A stretch of 33,236 bases of DNA, taken from contig JBEBXQ010000036.1 in the NCBI GenBank assembly GCA_040391535.1, positions 1 to 33,236 of the forward strand, given 5' to 3'. The position numbers were made by a program, and so were the translations under genes. This document shows, piece after piece, positions 26,842-33,236 of this stretch; position 1 is the stretch's first letter, and every line of letters starts with the position of its first letter. Below the pieces are notes generated by a model. That model ran no database searches, had not been told where the DNA came from, and saw only the letters and a list, made by a program, of their open reading frames with translations. This DNA comes from JBEBXQ01 sp040391535 (GTDB lineage Bacteria > Bacteroidota > Bacteroidia > Cytophagales > Spirosomataceae).

Positions 26842-27684
26842 ATGGAAAAGAAAGCTACGACTCCGGCTCCTGCAGCAAAGTCTGCACCTGCACCGAAGAA
26901 AAGCAACGGCGGTTTGTTAAACCCGGCATGGGTCATTCCTTTATTGTTTGCTATTGCACTTTGTTACTTCCTGTTTGTACTGGGTGCGCCTGAACACTTT
27001 ATTGATGGTGACCATGCAAAAGGTCCGAAACCAGGTGATTACTATGGAATGGTTTATAAAGGGGGGGTAATTGTACCTATTTTGATGACCTGTTTATTAA
27101 CAACTATTGTATTTTCCATTGAGCGTCTGTTTACATTGAGTAAAGCTAGTGGTACTGCCAGCGTTGATAACTTTGTTTTGAAAATCAGAGCTTTGCTTGA
27201 CAAAAATCAAATCGAAGAAGCTATTAAAGAATGTGATAAGCAAAAAGGTTCTGTTGGTAATGTAATCAAAGCCGGTCTGCTTAAATACAAAGAGCTTACT
27301 ACTGAGACAGAATTGAATAAAGAGCAGAAACTGGCAGCACTTCAGAAAGAAATTGAAGAAGCTACTACGCTTGAAATGCCAATGCTTCAGAAAAACATGA
27401 CTGTTATTGCAACGCTTGTATCTGCATCGACACTTTTGGCCCTTCTCGGAACGGTATTGGGTATGATTACTGCCTTCGCGGCGTTAGGTACTTCCGGCCA
27501 GCCGGATTCAGCAGCTCTTGCGACAGGTATCTCTGAGGCCTTGATTAATACTGCGTTGGGTATCGGTACTTCAGCAATTGCAACCGTTGCCTATGCTTAT
27601 CTGAACAGCCGTGTTGATGATCTGACTTACAGCATCGACGAAATCGGTATGAGCATTCAGCAAAGTTTTGCTGCGCACTATTAA
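26842..27684 (+). CDS. exbB: MotA/TolQ/ExbB proton-channel protein
   Basis: 280-residue inner-membrane subunit that, with ExbD, converts proton flow into TonB motion. An Ala/Pro/Lys-rich N-terminus (residues 1-25) precedes a first membrane helix (about 29-49) and a second (about 75-97, ending FSIERLFTL). A cytoplasmic helical region follows, and then the two conserved channel helices: the IATLVSASTLLALLGTVLGM block (about 182-210) and SEALINTALGIGTSAIATVAYAYL (about 232-255). It is the first gene of the plus-strand locus, 47 bp before exbD. The extra N-terminal helix and Pro/Ala-rich tail are usual in Bacteroidota. Confidence 0.93.
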   Translation: MEKKATTPAPAAKSAPAPKKSNGGLLNPAWVIPLLFAIALCYFLFVLGAPEHFIDGDHAKGPKPGDYYGMVYKGGVIVPILMTCLLTTIVFSIERLFTLSKASGTASVDNFVLKIRALLDKNQIEEAIKECDKQKGSVGNVIKAGLLKYKELTTETELNKEQKLAALQKEIEEATTLEMPMLQKNMTVIATLVSASTLLALLGTVLGMITAFAALGTSGQPDSAALATGISEALINTALGIGTSAIATVAYAYLNSRVDDLTYSIDEIGMSIQQSFAAHY

Positions 27685-27731
27685 TAGGTAGTCCAGCGTT
27701 ATTATATTATCAAAAGCTTTAAAAAAAATAT

Positions 27732-28349
27732 ATGGGAAAGGTAAGACCCAAAAAGAGTTCGCCGTGGGTTGACATGACTCCGATGGTAGACTTGGCGTTC
27801 CTTCTGCTTACGTTCTTCATCATGACGGCAACGTTCAAGGAGAATGAAGCAGCAGAAATTACAACACCTTCTTCCATTTCTACTACTAAGGTGCCTGATG
27901 ATGATATTATGATCATCAGCATCGACCGGGACGGAAGAGTCTTCTTTGGTGTAGATGCTCAGCCTACCCGGATTAGTATGCTGGATAATATTGCTTCTGC
28001 TAAAGGAATTTCCTTTACAGAGCAAGAGAAGGCAAAGTTTGCGATTCAACCGCAATTCGGATTTCCGATTGCGCAGCTTAAACCCTGGTTAAATCTTTCT
28101 GGTATTGATATGTCACAAACCCGTCAGCCGGGTATTCCGGTAGATTCTACCGGAGTCAGTGAATTAGCTGATTGGGTTTTTGCTGCCAGAAGATCAAATC
28201 CTAAGTTGAGGATCGCTATTAAAGGAGATAATGCTACCAAATTTCCTGTTTTTAAAGATGTTCTTGCGAACTTACAGTCTCAGAAGATTAATAAGTTTAA
28301 TTTGATTACATCTGGCGAGCAACCACCTGCGGGTTGGGTACAGGATTGA
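27732..28349 (+). CDS. exbD: ExbD-type biopolymer transport protein, copy 1
   Basis: 205 residues: a short basic cytoplasmic N-terminus (GKVRPKKSSPWVDMTP), one membrane helix containing the essential proton-carrying aspartate (Asp20 in TPMVDLAFLLLTFFIM), and a periplasmic domain. Asp20 corresponds to Asp25 of E. coli ExbD. The periplasmic part is longer than in enterobacteria. A second exbD follows after 40 bp. Confidence 0.92.
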   Translation: MGKVRPKKSSPWVDMTPMVDLAFLLLTFFIMTATFKENEAAEITTPSSISTTKVPDDDIMIISIDRDGRVFFGVDAQPTRISMLDNIASAKGISFTEQEKAKFAIQPQFGFPIAQLKPWLNLSGIDMSQTRQPGIPVDSTGVSELADWVFAARRSNPKLRIAIKGDNATKFPVFKDVLANLQSQKINKFNLITSGEQPPAGWVQD

Positions 28350-28389
28350 GGTATTAACTGATTTTAAACTGATAAATTTTCTTTAAGAA

Positions 28390-28965
28390 ATGGCATCATT
28401 AGAGACCTCCGACGGGGGGCATGGTAAAGGCGACGGTAAAGTCCGGGCTAAAAAGCATAGCACCCGAGTGGATATGACGCCCATGGTGGACCTTGGCTTT
28501 TTGTTGATCACTTTCTTTATGTTAGCGACAACCATGAGCAAGCCAAACTCTATGTCACTGGGTGTACCGGATAAGCAGGAAAAACAGGAAGAACAGCAGA
28601 CGGAGCCGTTACGGGCATCTAAAGTTTTAACCTTGTTTTTGGGAAAAAACAACGATGTATATTATCTTGACGGAGTAGCTGCCGGTGATGAAAATGCTCA
28701 GGCATCTTTAAAATCGGTTGGTTATGGTCACGAGATCCGGTCTGTAATCCTGGAATCTCAGAAACGGATTAATTCACAGTTTCCTAAGGATGAGAAAGGG
28801 AATGATCCGTTCGTTGTCGTTTTAAAGCCAACAACTGTTTCTACTTATAAAAATATGGTAGACATCCTGGATGAAATGGCAATAACGAAGGTGAAACGCT
28901 ATGCTTTGGTTGATAACCTGACAGATGACGAAGCCGAACTGTTAGGGGATAAGATTAAAGAATAA
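28390..28965 (+). CDS. exbD: ExbD-type biopolymer transport protein, copy 2
   Basis: 191 residues with the same layout as its neighbour: a Gly/Lys-rich cytoplasmic start, the membrane aspartate Asp34 in TPMVDLGFLLITFFML, and a diverged periplasmic domain. The cytoplasmic and membrane parts are clearly paralogous to copy 1, while the periplasmic halves share little, which suggests that the two form a mixed ExbD pair with different partners outside the membrane. Confidence 0.92.
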   Translation: MASLETSDGGHGKGDGKVRAKKHSTRVDMTPMVDLGFLLITFFMLATTMSKPNSMSLGVPDKQEKQEEQQTEPLRASKVLTLFLGKNNDVYYLDGVAAGDENAQASLKSVGYGHEIRSVILESQKRINSQFPKDEKGNDPFVVVLKPTTVSTYKNMVDILDEMAITKVKRYALVDNLTDDEAELLGDKIKE

Positions 28966-28983
28966 TTTTAAACTAAACTTAAA

Positions 28984-29817
28984 ATGGCAGAATTAAGCAC
29001 AAAACCGCAGACATTAGATGAAATAGTGTTTGCGAACCGTAACAAGGAATACGGTGCTTATTTACTTCGTCAGGATTACCGCGGAGTAATGAATCGTGCT
29101 ACTTTAATTGGTATCGCTATATTTTCTATCGGTATTCTGGGGCCTAGTTTATTAGGTAAAATCCTGAAAACGGATAAAAATGAAGAGGTGATTGTAGAGA
29201 TGAACCTGATGGATCTGCCACCACCGCCACCAATTGATAATAACGAACCACCGCCGCCACCACCGCCGCCAATTGAGCAGCCTAAAGTGACTACGGTGAA
29301 ATTCCTTCCTCCTGAAGTAAAGAAGGATGAAGAAGTACCTGAAGAGACACCGCCTCCAACTATTGAAGAGATTAAGGAGGCTGTGATTGCAAAGGAAACT
29401 GTGGAAGGTGATCCGAATGCGGATGAGATTATTATCGCACCTGAGCAGATTGCAGCACCAAGTAAAGGTACTGTTGTTGAGGCCGCTCCTGTAGAGGAAA
29501 AGGTCTTTACAATTGTGGAGCAACAACCAATGTTCCCCGGTGGTATTGCGGAAATGTACAAGTTCTTAAGTAAGAACATGAAATACCCGCCGCAGGCTTC
29601 CAGAGCAAATATTTCCGGCAAAGTACACCTTACCTTTGTTGTAAACACTGATGGGAGTATTCAGGATGTACAGGTTGTAAAAGGCCTTGGATTTGGTTGT
29701 GATGAAGAAGCTAAGCGTGTGGTTCAGGCCATGCCGAAGTGGAATCCCGGTAAGCAATCAGGTCGTGCAGTTAGGGTTAAATTTAACTTGCCTGTTACGT
29801 TCCAACTAGAAGAATAG
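28984..29817 (+). CDS. tonB: Energy transducer TonB
   Basis: 277-residue protein that spans the periplasm and pulls open TonB-dependent receptors. The Bacteroidota-type cytoplasmic N-terminus (IVFANRNKEYGAYLLRQDY, residues 14-32) precedes a membrane helix (about 39-59). A proline-rich spacer follows (79-99, including a run of eight Pro), then an acidic linker. The C-terminal TonB domain spans about residues 180-277 (MFPGGIAEMYKFLSKNMKYP, GKVHLTFVVNTDGSIQDVQV, PVTFQLEE). It starts 18 bp after the second exbD. The receptor at 457-2739 is a likely client but one among many. Confidence 0.95.
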   Translation: MAELSTKPQTLDEIVFANRNKEYGAYLLRQDYRGVMNRATLIGIAIFSIGILGPSLLGKILKTDKNEEVIVEMNLMDLPPPPPIDNNEPPPPPPPPIEQPKVTTVKFLPPEVKKDEEVPEETPPPTIEEIKEAVIAKETVEGDPNADEIIIAPEQIAAPSKGTVVEAAPVEEKVFTIVEQQPMFPGGIAEMYKFLSKNMKYPPQASRANISGKVHLTFVVNTDGSIQDVQVVKGLGFGCDEEAKRVVQAMPKWNPGKQSGRAVRVKFNLPVTFQLEE

Positions 29818-29820
29818 TTC

Positions 29821-30036
29821 ATGAAGGGAAGACCATTGCATGAAAGGATCAAAGCTTTATCCTACCTGCTGATGGCTCCTTTATACGCAGGAGGAGGTAT
29901 CTTTTTGATAACCTCCTCCTCTTCGTTTATTTCCGTATTACCATCTGGAAGCTGGCAGAGAAATGCGTTAGGGGCTATTTTTATTTTGTATGGAATTTTC
30001 CGTCTGGTCAGAGGAGTGAAAATGTGGATTAAGTAG
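29821..30036 (+). CDS. Small two-helix membrane protein of the TonB locus
   Basis: 71 residues with two hydrophobic segments (about 13-37 and 46-64) and a basic C-terminus (RLVRGVKMWIK). It begins 3 bp after the tonB stop, so it is translationally close to TonB. Similar small proteins sit at this position in other Bacteroidota TonB loci, as far as I recall, but no function is known. Its coding sequence contains a stable hairpin (29889-29920). Confidence 0.75.
   Translation: MKGRPLHERIKALSYLLMAPLYAGGGIFLITSSSSFISVLPSGSWQRNALGAIFILYGIFRLVRGVKMWIK
29889..29920 (+). promoter_or_regulatory. Stable hairpin inside the small membrane-protein gene
   Basis: AGGAGGAGGT (29889-29898) pairs perfectly with ACCTCCTCCT (29911-29920); three more pairs form inside past a single-base bulge, with a TTTTT loop. 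It lies 72 bases after the tonB stop. It is terminator-like in shape, but the T-rich stretch after it is interrupted (CTTCGTTTATTT). A transcription attenuator or RNA-processing site between tonB and the downstream genes is an inference. Confidence 0.55.
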
Positions 30037-30057
30037 GGATTTAAAGTAGGAAACAAA

Positions 30058-31008
30058 ATGCGTATTTTTTATTTTTCTTGCATCTGCACTTTGATTATCG
30101 GATTTGTGTCCTGTAGTGGTAATACAGAAAGTCAATTGGATAATCCGACACGGGGTTCCGTGAAACTGGCAGTTGATGCTTCTTTCCAGCCTTTGATTAA
30201 TGATCTGGTGCATTCTTATGAAGGAATTTATCCTAATACTCATTTTGACGTTCGGTATATTCCGGAGCAGGAAGCGATTCTTGCATTTTTGCGGGATAGT
30301 GTCCGCCTCGCTTTTGTAACCAGAGAACTCACCTCTGCTGAAGAGCAGATTATCCATAAGCAGGAAGGTATTTATAAGAAGCAGGAGATTGCTACAGATG
30401 GTATTGCATTAATTATCAGTGAGCAAAACAAGGATTCGCTCATTACGTTAACAGAGCTGAAATCTATTTTTGATAAGTCCGTTAAAAACTGGGAACAATT
30501 GCCGGGAAGAAGTACAACCGGGCCGATTACACTTGTATTTGATAATGCAAATTCCAGTAACCTCCAGTTTGTAATGAATAAACTGGGTGTGGAGGATTTA
30601 ACCGGATTGGCGATTTTTACCTCAGGTTCAAACGAAAAGGTTTTTGACTTTATCCGTGAAAACCCTACAGCTATCGGCTTTGTTGGGGTTAACTGGATCA
30701 GCGATGATAATGACAAAATTTCACATGCCCTTTCGAAAGGAATTCATGTGATGGGTGTAAGTGATAAAGAATCCGGGAGTACTGTTGCGGATTATTATCA
30801 ACCATTTTTCAGGCAGTTAGTAGACCGTATTTACCCGCTTTCCAGGTCTTTGTATATTCTGAGCAGAGAAGGCTATTCTGGTTTAGGAGGCGGATTGCAA
30901 ACCTATATTGCGAGAGATGTGGGCGGACTGATTATTGAAAAGAAAGGATTAGTGCCGGCAATTCCTTATCCCCGGTCTGTTGAATTGAGACCGGATAACT
31001 TAAAATAG
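30058..31008 (+). CDS. PstS-like phosphate-binding-type lipoprotein
   Basis: 316-residue periplasmic-binding-protein fold of the PstS type. The lipobox is FVSC (Cys19). The mature part opens with GSVKLAVDASFQPLINDLVHSYEGIYP, then VRLAFVTRELTSAEEQI and the family block ATDGIALIISEQN with ITLTELKSIFDKSVKNWEQL. A C-terminal YPLSRSLYILSREGY segment is the usual YPL(S/A)R pattern. There are no pstC, pstA or pstB genes here; it is embedded between tonB and a TPR gene. A role in phosphate uptake is therefore uncertain. Confidence 0.85.
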   Translation: MRIFYFSCICTLIIGFVSCSGNTESQLDNPTRGSVKLAVDASFQPLINDLVHSYEGIYPNTHFDVRYIPEQEAILAFLRDSVRLAFVTRELTSAEEQIIHKQEGIYKKQEIATDGIALIISEQNKDSLITLTELKSIFDKSVKNWEQLPGRSTTGPITLVFDNANSSNLQFVMNKLGVEDLTGLAIFTSGSNEKVFDFIRENPTAIGFVGVNWISDDNDKISHALSKGIHVMGVSDKESGSTVADYYQPFFRQLVDRIYPLSRSLYILSREGYSGLGGGLQTYIARDVGGLIIEKKGLVPAIPYPRSVELRPDNLK

Positions 31009-31021
31009 TGTGGCATAAATT

Positions 31022-31053
31022 TTGTAATGTATACTACTTTATTGTTACCTTTA
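31022..31053 (+). promoter_or_regulatory. Possible internal promoter before the TPR gene
   Basis: TTG (31022-31024), a 21-base spacer and TACCTTTA (31046-31053), one base from the TAnnTTTG consensus, in the 99-bp gap before the TPR gene. It would allow the TPR gene to be expressed independently of the TonB genes. Confidence 0.4.
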
Positions 31054-31107
31054 GTATTGTTTTAATTAATTATAAGAATCTTTTACTTTTTTTAACCCGG
31101 TTAAAAA

Positions 31108-32832
31108 ATGAACAGAAAATTGAAATTGATATTTGGAGCACTCATTGTCGGAGTTGTCTCTTTGTCTAATTCTGTATCTTCGCAAACGGTGCAGGAGGCT
31201 TTGGCGGATTTGAATGCGGGCCGGATCAAGAAAGCAGAGTCTTCATTTAATAAATTGGCTGAGTCAGCCCCTTCTCCGGAAAATCTTTATTATTTGGGTT
31301 ATTTTCAGTTAAAAACTGATGATCTGGCCGGGGCAGAACAAACCTTTACAAAAGGAGCTGCGTTAGATGAAAAGAATTACCTTAATTCTGTGGGATTGGG
31401 TGCAGTGGCACTTGCGAAAGGTGAGAAAGCGAAGGCACAGGAAATTTTTGCTGTAGCAGAAAAGAAGACGAAAGGAAAAGATGCTAATGTCCTGCACAGA
31501 ATAGGTGAAGCTTATACACTTTTTGAAAAGAACAGCGATCCTGCGGAAGCTATCCGTCTTCTGGATGCCGCAACAAAGCGGGATAGTAAACTTGCTGATG
31601 CCTATATTGCGAAAGGTGACGCATTTCTGATTAAAAATGAAGGTGGTCAGGCTGCTACTGCATATGAGTTTGCCTTGAATGCCCAACCAGGTTATCCGCT
31701 TGCGAATAACAGACTGGGAGAGCTTTATCTGAGAAGTAAGAACTATAACCTTGCACTGGATTTCTATAAAAAAGCGATTGAAGCTGATGCTGATTTTGCT
31801 AATGCCTACAGAGATCTTGCTGAGCTTTACTGGTTGGGAAATCAATACAAAAGAGCAGCTGAAAACTATGATCTTTTTCTGCAGAAAAGTGGATCAGATG
31901 ATCCTGAACTCGTTTTACGTGCTGCGCAATTTGCTTTTGTCTCAGATGACTATGCCAAATCTTTGAATTTGCTGAAATCAGTAGAAGGTAAACTTGATAA
32001 TCCTATCATCCACCGTATGTATGGCTGGTCGTATTTCAAAACCAATGAAATGGAGAAATCCATCGCTGAGCTGAATAAATTTATTGAATCCTATCCTGAG
32101 GAAAAACTGCTGGCCGATGACTTCAAATATCTTGGACGTGCATATAATAAAATGTCGGAATCAGGTGAATATGATTCATTAGGTATGGTGTATCTTGAAA
32201 AAGCTGCTGCTATCGACACCAGTGCTGCTGATGCTGCTGCTACTTATAAAGAGATCGGATCTATTTATCGTACTCAGAAAATGAACGATAAAGCGATTGT
32301 TGCTCTTACCAAAGGAATACAGCTGGATACTACAAAAGCTACTCCTAACGATTATTTCACACTGGGACTTACTTACTTTACAGGTGCGCCTTCATTGAAT
32401 GATGCTGAAACGCTTGGACTTGATAGTCTGCAATTGGCTAATGAAAGATCCAGGTATTTCTTTAGTTCTGATTCGGTATTTAACGTACTCAGTCAGAAAT
32501 TACCTGATTGGCCTATCAGCTATTACTGGAGAGGAAGTAGCCTTTACAATGCATATAGCCGGGATGAAAACATCGAGAAAGGTATTTCTCTGCCATACTT
32601 TGAGAAATTCGTTGAATTGGGTGCCGGTAAAGATGATACTCCTAAAGGTTATTTGAGAACAGCTTATAATTATCTGGCGGTATACTATCAGAATACAGCA
32701 GGTGATAACGCAAGAGCGAAGGAGAACTGGGAGAAACTGCTTGAGCTTGACCCTAATAATGCTACCGCAAAGGAAGCGTTGGGGCTCACATCGCAAGCTG
32801 ATTCCACTACTAATCCTGGTTCGGGAAAATAG
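31108..32832 (+). CDS. Secreted tetratricopeptide-repeat protein
   Basis: 574 residues. A signal peptide (KLIFGALIVGVVSLSNSVSSQ) is followed by TPR units over most of the length. Examples are AGRIKKAESSFNKLAESAPSP near residue 36, PLANNRLGELYLRSKNYNLA near 198, ANAYRDLAELYWLGNQYKRA near 231 and ARAKENWEKLLELDPNNATA near the end. It probably acts as a periplasmic protein-interaction scaffold. Its place after exbB-exbD-tonB suggests a role around TonB complexes, but that is inference. It ends just before a strong terminator. Confidence 0.85.
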   Translation: MNRKLKLIFGALIVGVVSLSNSVSSQTVQEALADLNAGRIKKAESSFNKLAESAPSPENLYYLGYFQLKTDDLAGAEQTFTKGAALDEKNYLNSVGLGAVALAKGEKAKAQEIFAVAEKKTKGKDANVLHRIGEAYTLFEKNSDPAEAIRLLDAATKRDSKLADAYIAKGDAFLIKNEGGQAATAYEFALNAQPGYPLANNRLGELYLRSKNYNLALDFYKKAIEADADFANAYRDLAELYWLGNQYKRAAENYDLFLQKSGSDDPELVLRAAQFAFVSDDYAKSLNLLKSVEGKLDNPIIHRMYGWSYFKTNEMEKSIAELNKFIESYPEEKLLADDFKYLGRAYNKMSESGEYDSLGMVYLEKAAAIDTSAADAAATYKEIGSIYRTQKMNDKAIVALTKGIQLDTTKATPNDYFTLGLTYFTGAPSLNDAETLGLDSLQLANERSRYFFSSDSVFNVLSQKLPDWPISYYWRGSSLYNAYSRDENIEKGISLPYFEKFVELGAGKDDTPKGYLRTAYNYLAVYYQNTAGDNARAKENWEKLLELDPNNATAKEALGLTSQADSTTNPGSGK

Positions 32833-32853
32833 TCAGGTAATATAGTATTATAT

Positions 32854-32892
32854 AAAATGAGGATATCCTGAAAAGCAGGGTATCCTCATTTT
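32854..32892 (+). terminator. Strong intrinsic terminator of the TonB locus
   Basis: A 17-bp stem: 32854-32870 pairs with 32876-32892, including one U-G pair, with loop AAAAG. The stem starts with AAAATGAGGATA and ends TATCCTCATTTT, so A/T flanks allow termination in either direction. It lies 21 bases after the TPR stop. Confidence 0.88.
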
Positions 32893-33236
32893 CATTTGAG
32901 CCTCTCCTTATTATATTTTCCATAATACAGGTTACGTATCGTTGCGTTTGGATATCATGAAAATCTGAGTGGCTCCGATCGTTTATCCGGATTGGACAGA
33001 GGAGTTGCTGGCTGGTGATCCTTCATAACTGTAAATGGCCTGTTTTCTAGCTAATGGCTGGAAGCATGGAGCACCATGACGATCTGATATTGATGAAACG
33101 GAAAATTTCTGTTCTCCGTCAGATTGATATCATACACGGACTTTAATAGCTGTCCTCATTTTATCACTTCCTGATGATTGGTGGAAATTGAAGTTGTAAA
33201 TGAGTTTAGAAAAATGGAATGGCGGGAAACATATGC
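32893..33236. other. Unassigned region at the window end
   Basis: No complete reading frame on either strand that I can support, and no RNA gene recognised. A short plus-strand frame beginning ATG at 33200 (MSLEKWNGGKHM) is still open at the window edge and might be a gene start; nothing else supports it. Confidence 0.4.

Noticed and set aside
29076..29648. 190-codon minus-strand frame rich in Gly and Ser
   Set aside because: It is the complement of the proline-rich and conserved parts of tonB; low-complexity composition explains it.
32893..33236. Insertion-sequence remnant at the window end
   Set aside because: Some short imperfect inverted matches near 33080-33140 were seen, but no transposase fragment, terminal repeat or target duplication.
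1..33236. CRISPR array, prophage or defence system
   Set aside because: No regularly spaced repeats, integrase, phage structural genes or known defence domains; the nuclease at 9581-12451 fits DNA repair rather than Cas4.

Overview
The window is chromosomal DNA from a member of the Bacteroidota, probably an aerobic Cytophagia, Chitinophagia or Sphingobacteriia type. The signs are a tmRNA whose tag reads GENNYAMAA, a TonB-dependent receptor with a carboxypeptidase-regulatory N-terminal domain, a Porin_10-type porin, a DUF4369/thioredoxin-fold secreted protein, a YfhO membrane protein, an exbB-exbD-exbD-tonB locus, and several matches to the phylum's promoter pattern (TTG, a spacer of about 17-23, then TAnnTTTG). 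Two oxygen-dependent enzymes (HemF and MiaE) and a menaquinone gene (menC) fit aerobic respiration. The genus cannot be named from this sequence.

Layout. 1-372: ssrA (tmRNA), minus strand, missing only its last bases at the window edge. 457-2739: TonB-dependent receptor, minus. 2982-3881: hemF, plus, convergent with menC (3904-4986, minus). 5065-12451: a plus-strand run of lpxK, a porin overlapping its 3' end, miaE, a secreted NIPSNAP-like protein and a RecB/AddB-like PD-(D/E)XK nuclease. 12475-16220: dctA-type transporter and YfhO, both minus. 16503-17477: pfkA, plus, convergent with a YdcF/DUF218 gene (minus). 18377-19789: secreted thioredoxin-fold protein, plus, ending 8 bp from a minus-strand tripartite RND efflux operon (adaptor 24436-25593, pump 21261-24401, outer-membrane lipoprotein 19798-21249). 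A small putative lipoprotein gene with its own well-matched promoter (25742-26149) lies upstream of the adaptor. 26150-26841: AT-rich regulatory gap. 26842-32832: exbB, two exbD genes, tonB, a 71-residue membrane protein, an orphan PstS-like lipoprotein and a TPR protein, all plus, ending in a strong intrinsic terminator at 32854-32892. The last 340 bases hold no recognisable gene.

How it works together. The receptor at 457-2739 and the exbB/exbD/tonB proteins are the two sides of energised outer-membrane uptake. The RND genes make a complete three-part efflux pump. HemF, MenC and LpxK serve haem, menaquinone and lipid A synthesis. DctA and PfkA serve carbon uptake and glycolysis.

Most of the window is core genome, and I see no CRISPR array, prophage, insertion sequence or defence island. 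The points most worth checking are: Asn103 in PfkA where the family has a metal-binding Asp; a stable hairpin inside the 71-residue gene directly after tonB; the orphan PstS-like protein in the TonB locus; face-to-face promoter boxes in an 8-bp-arm palindrome; a nuclease lacking the AddB iron-sulphur cysteines; and an Asp-Asn pair in the RND proton relay.
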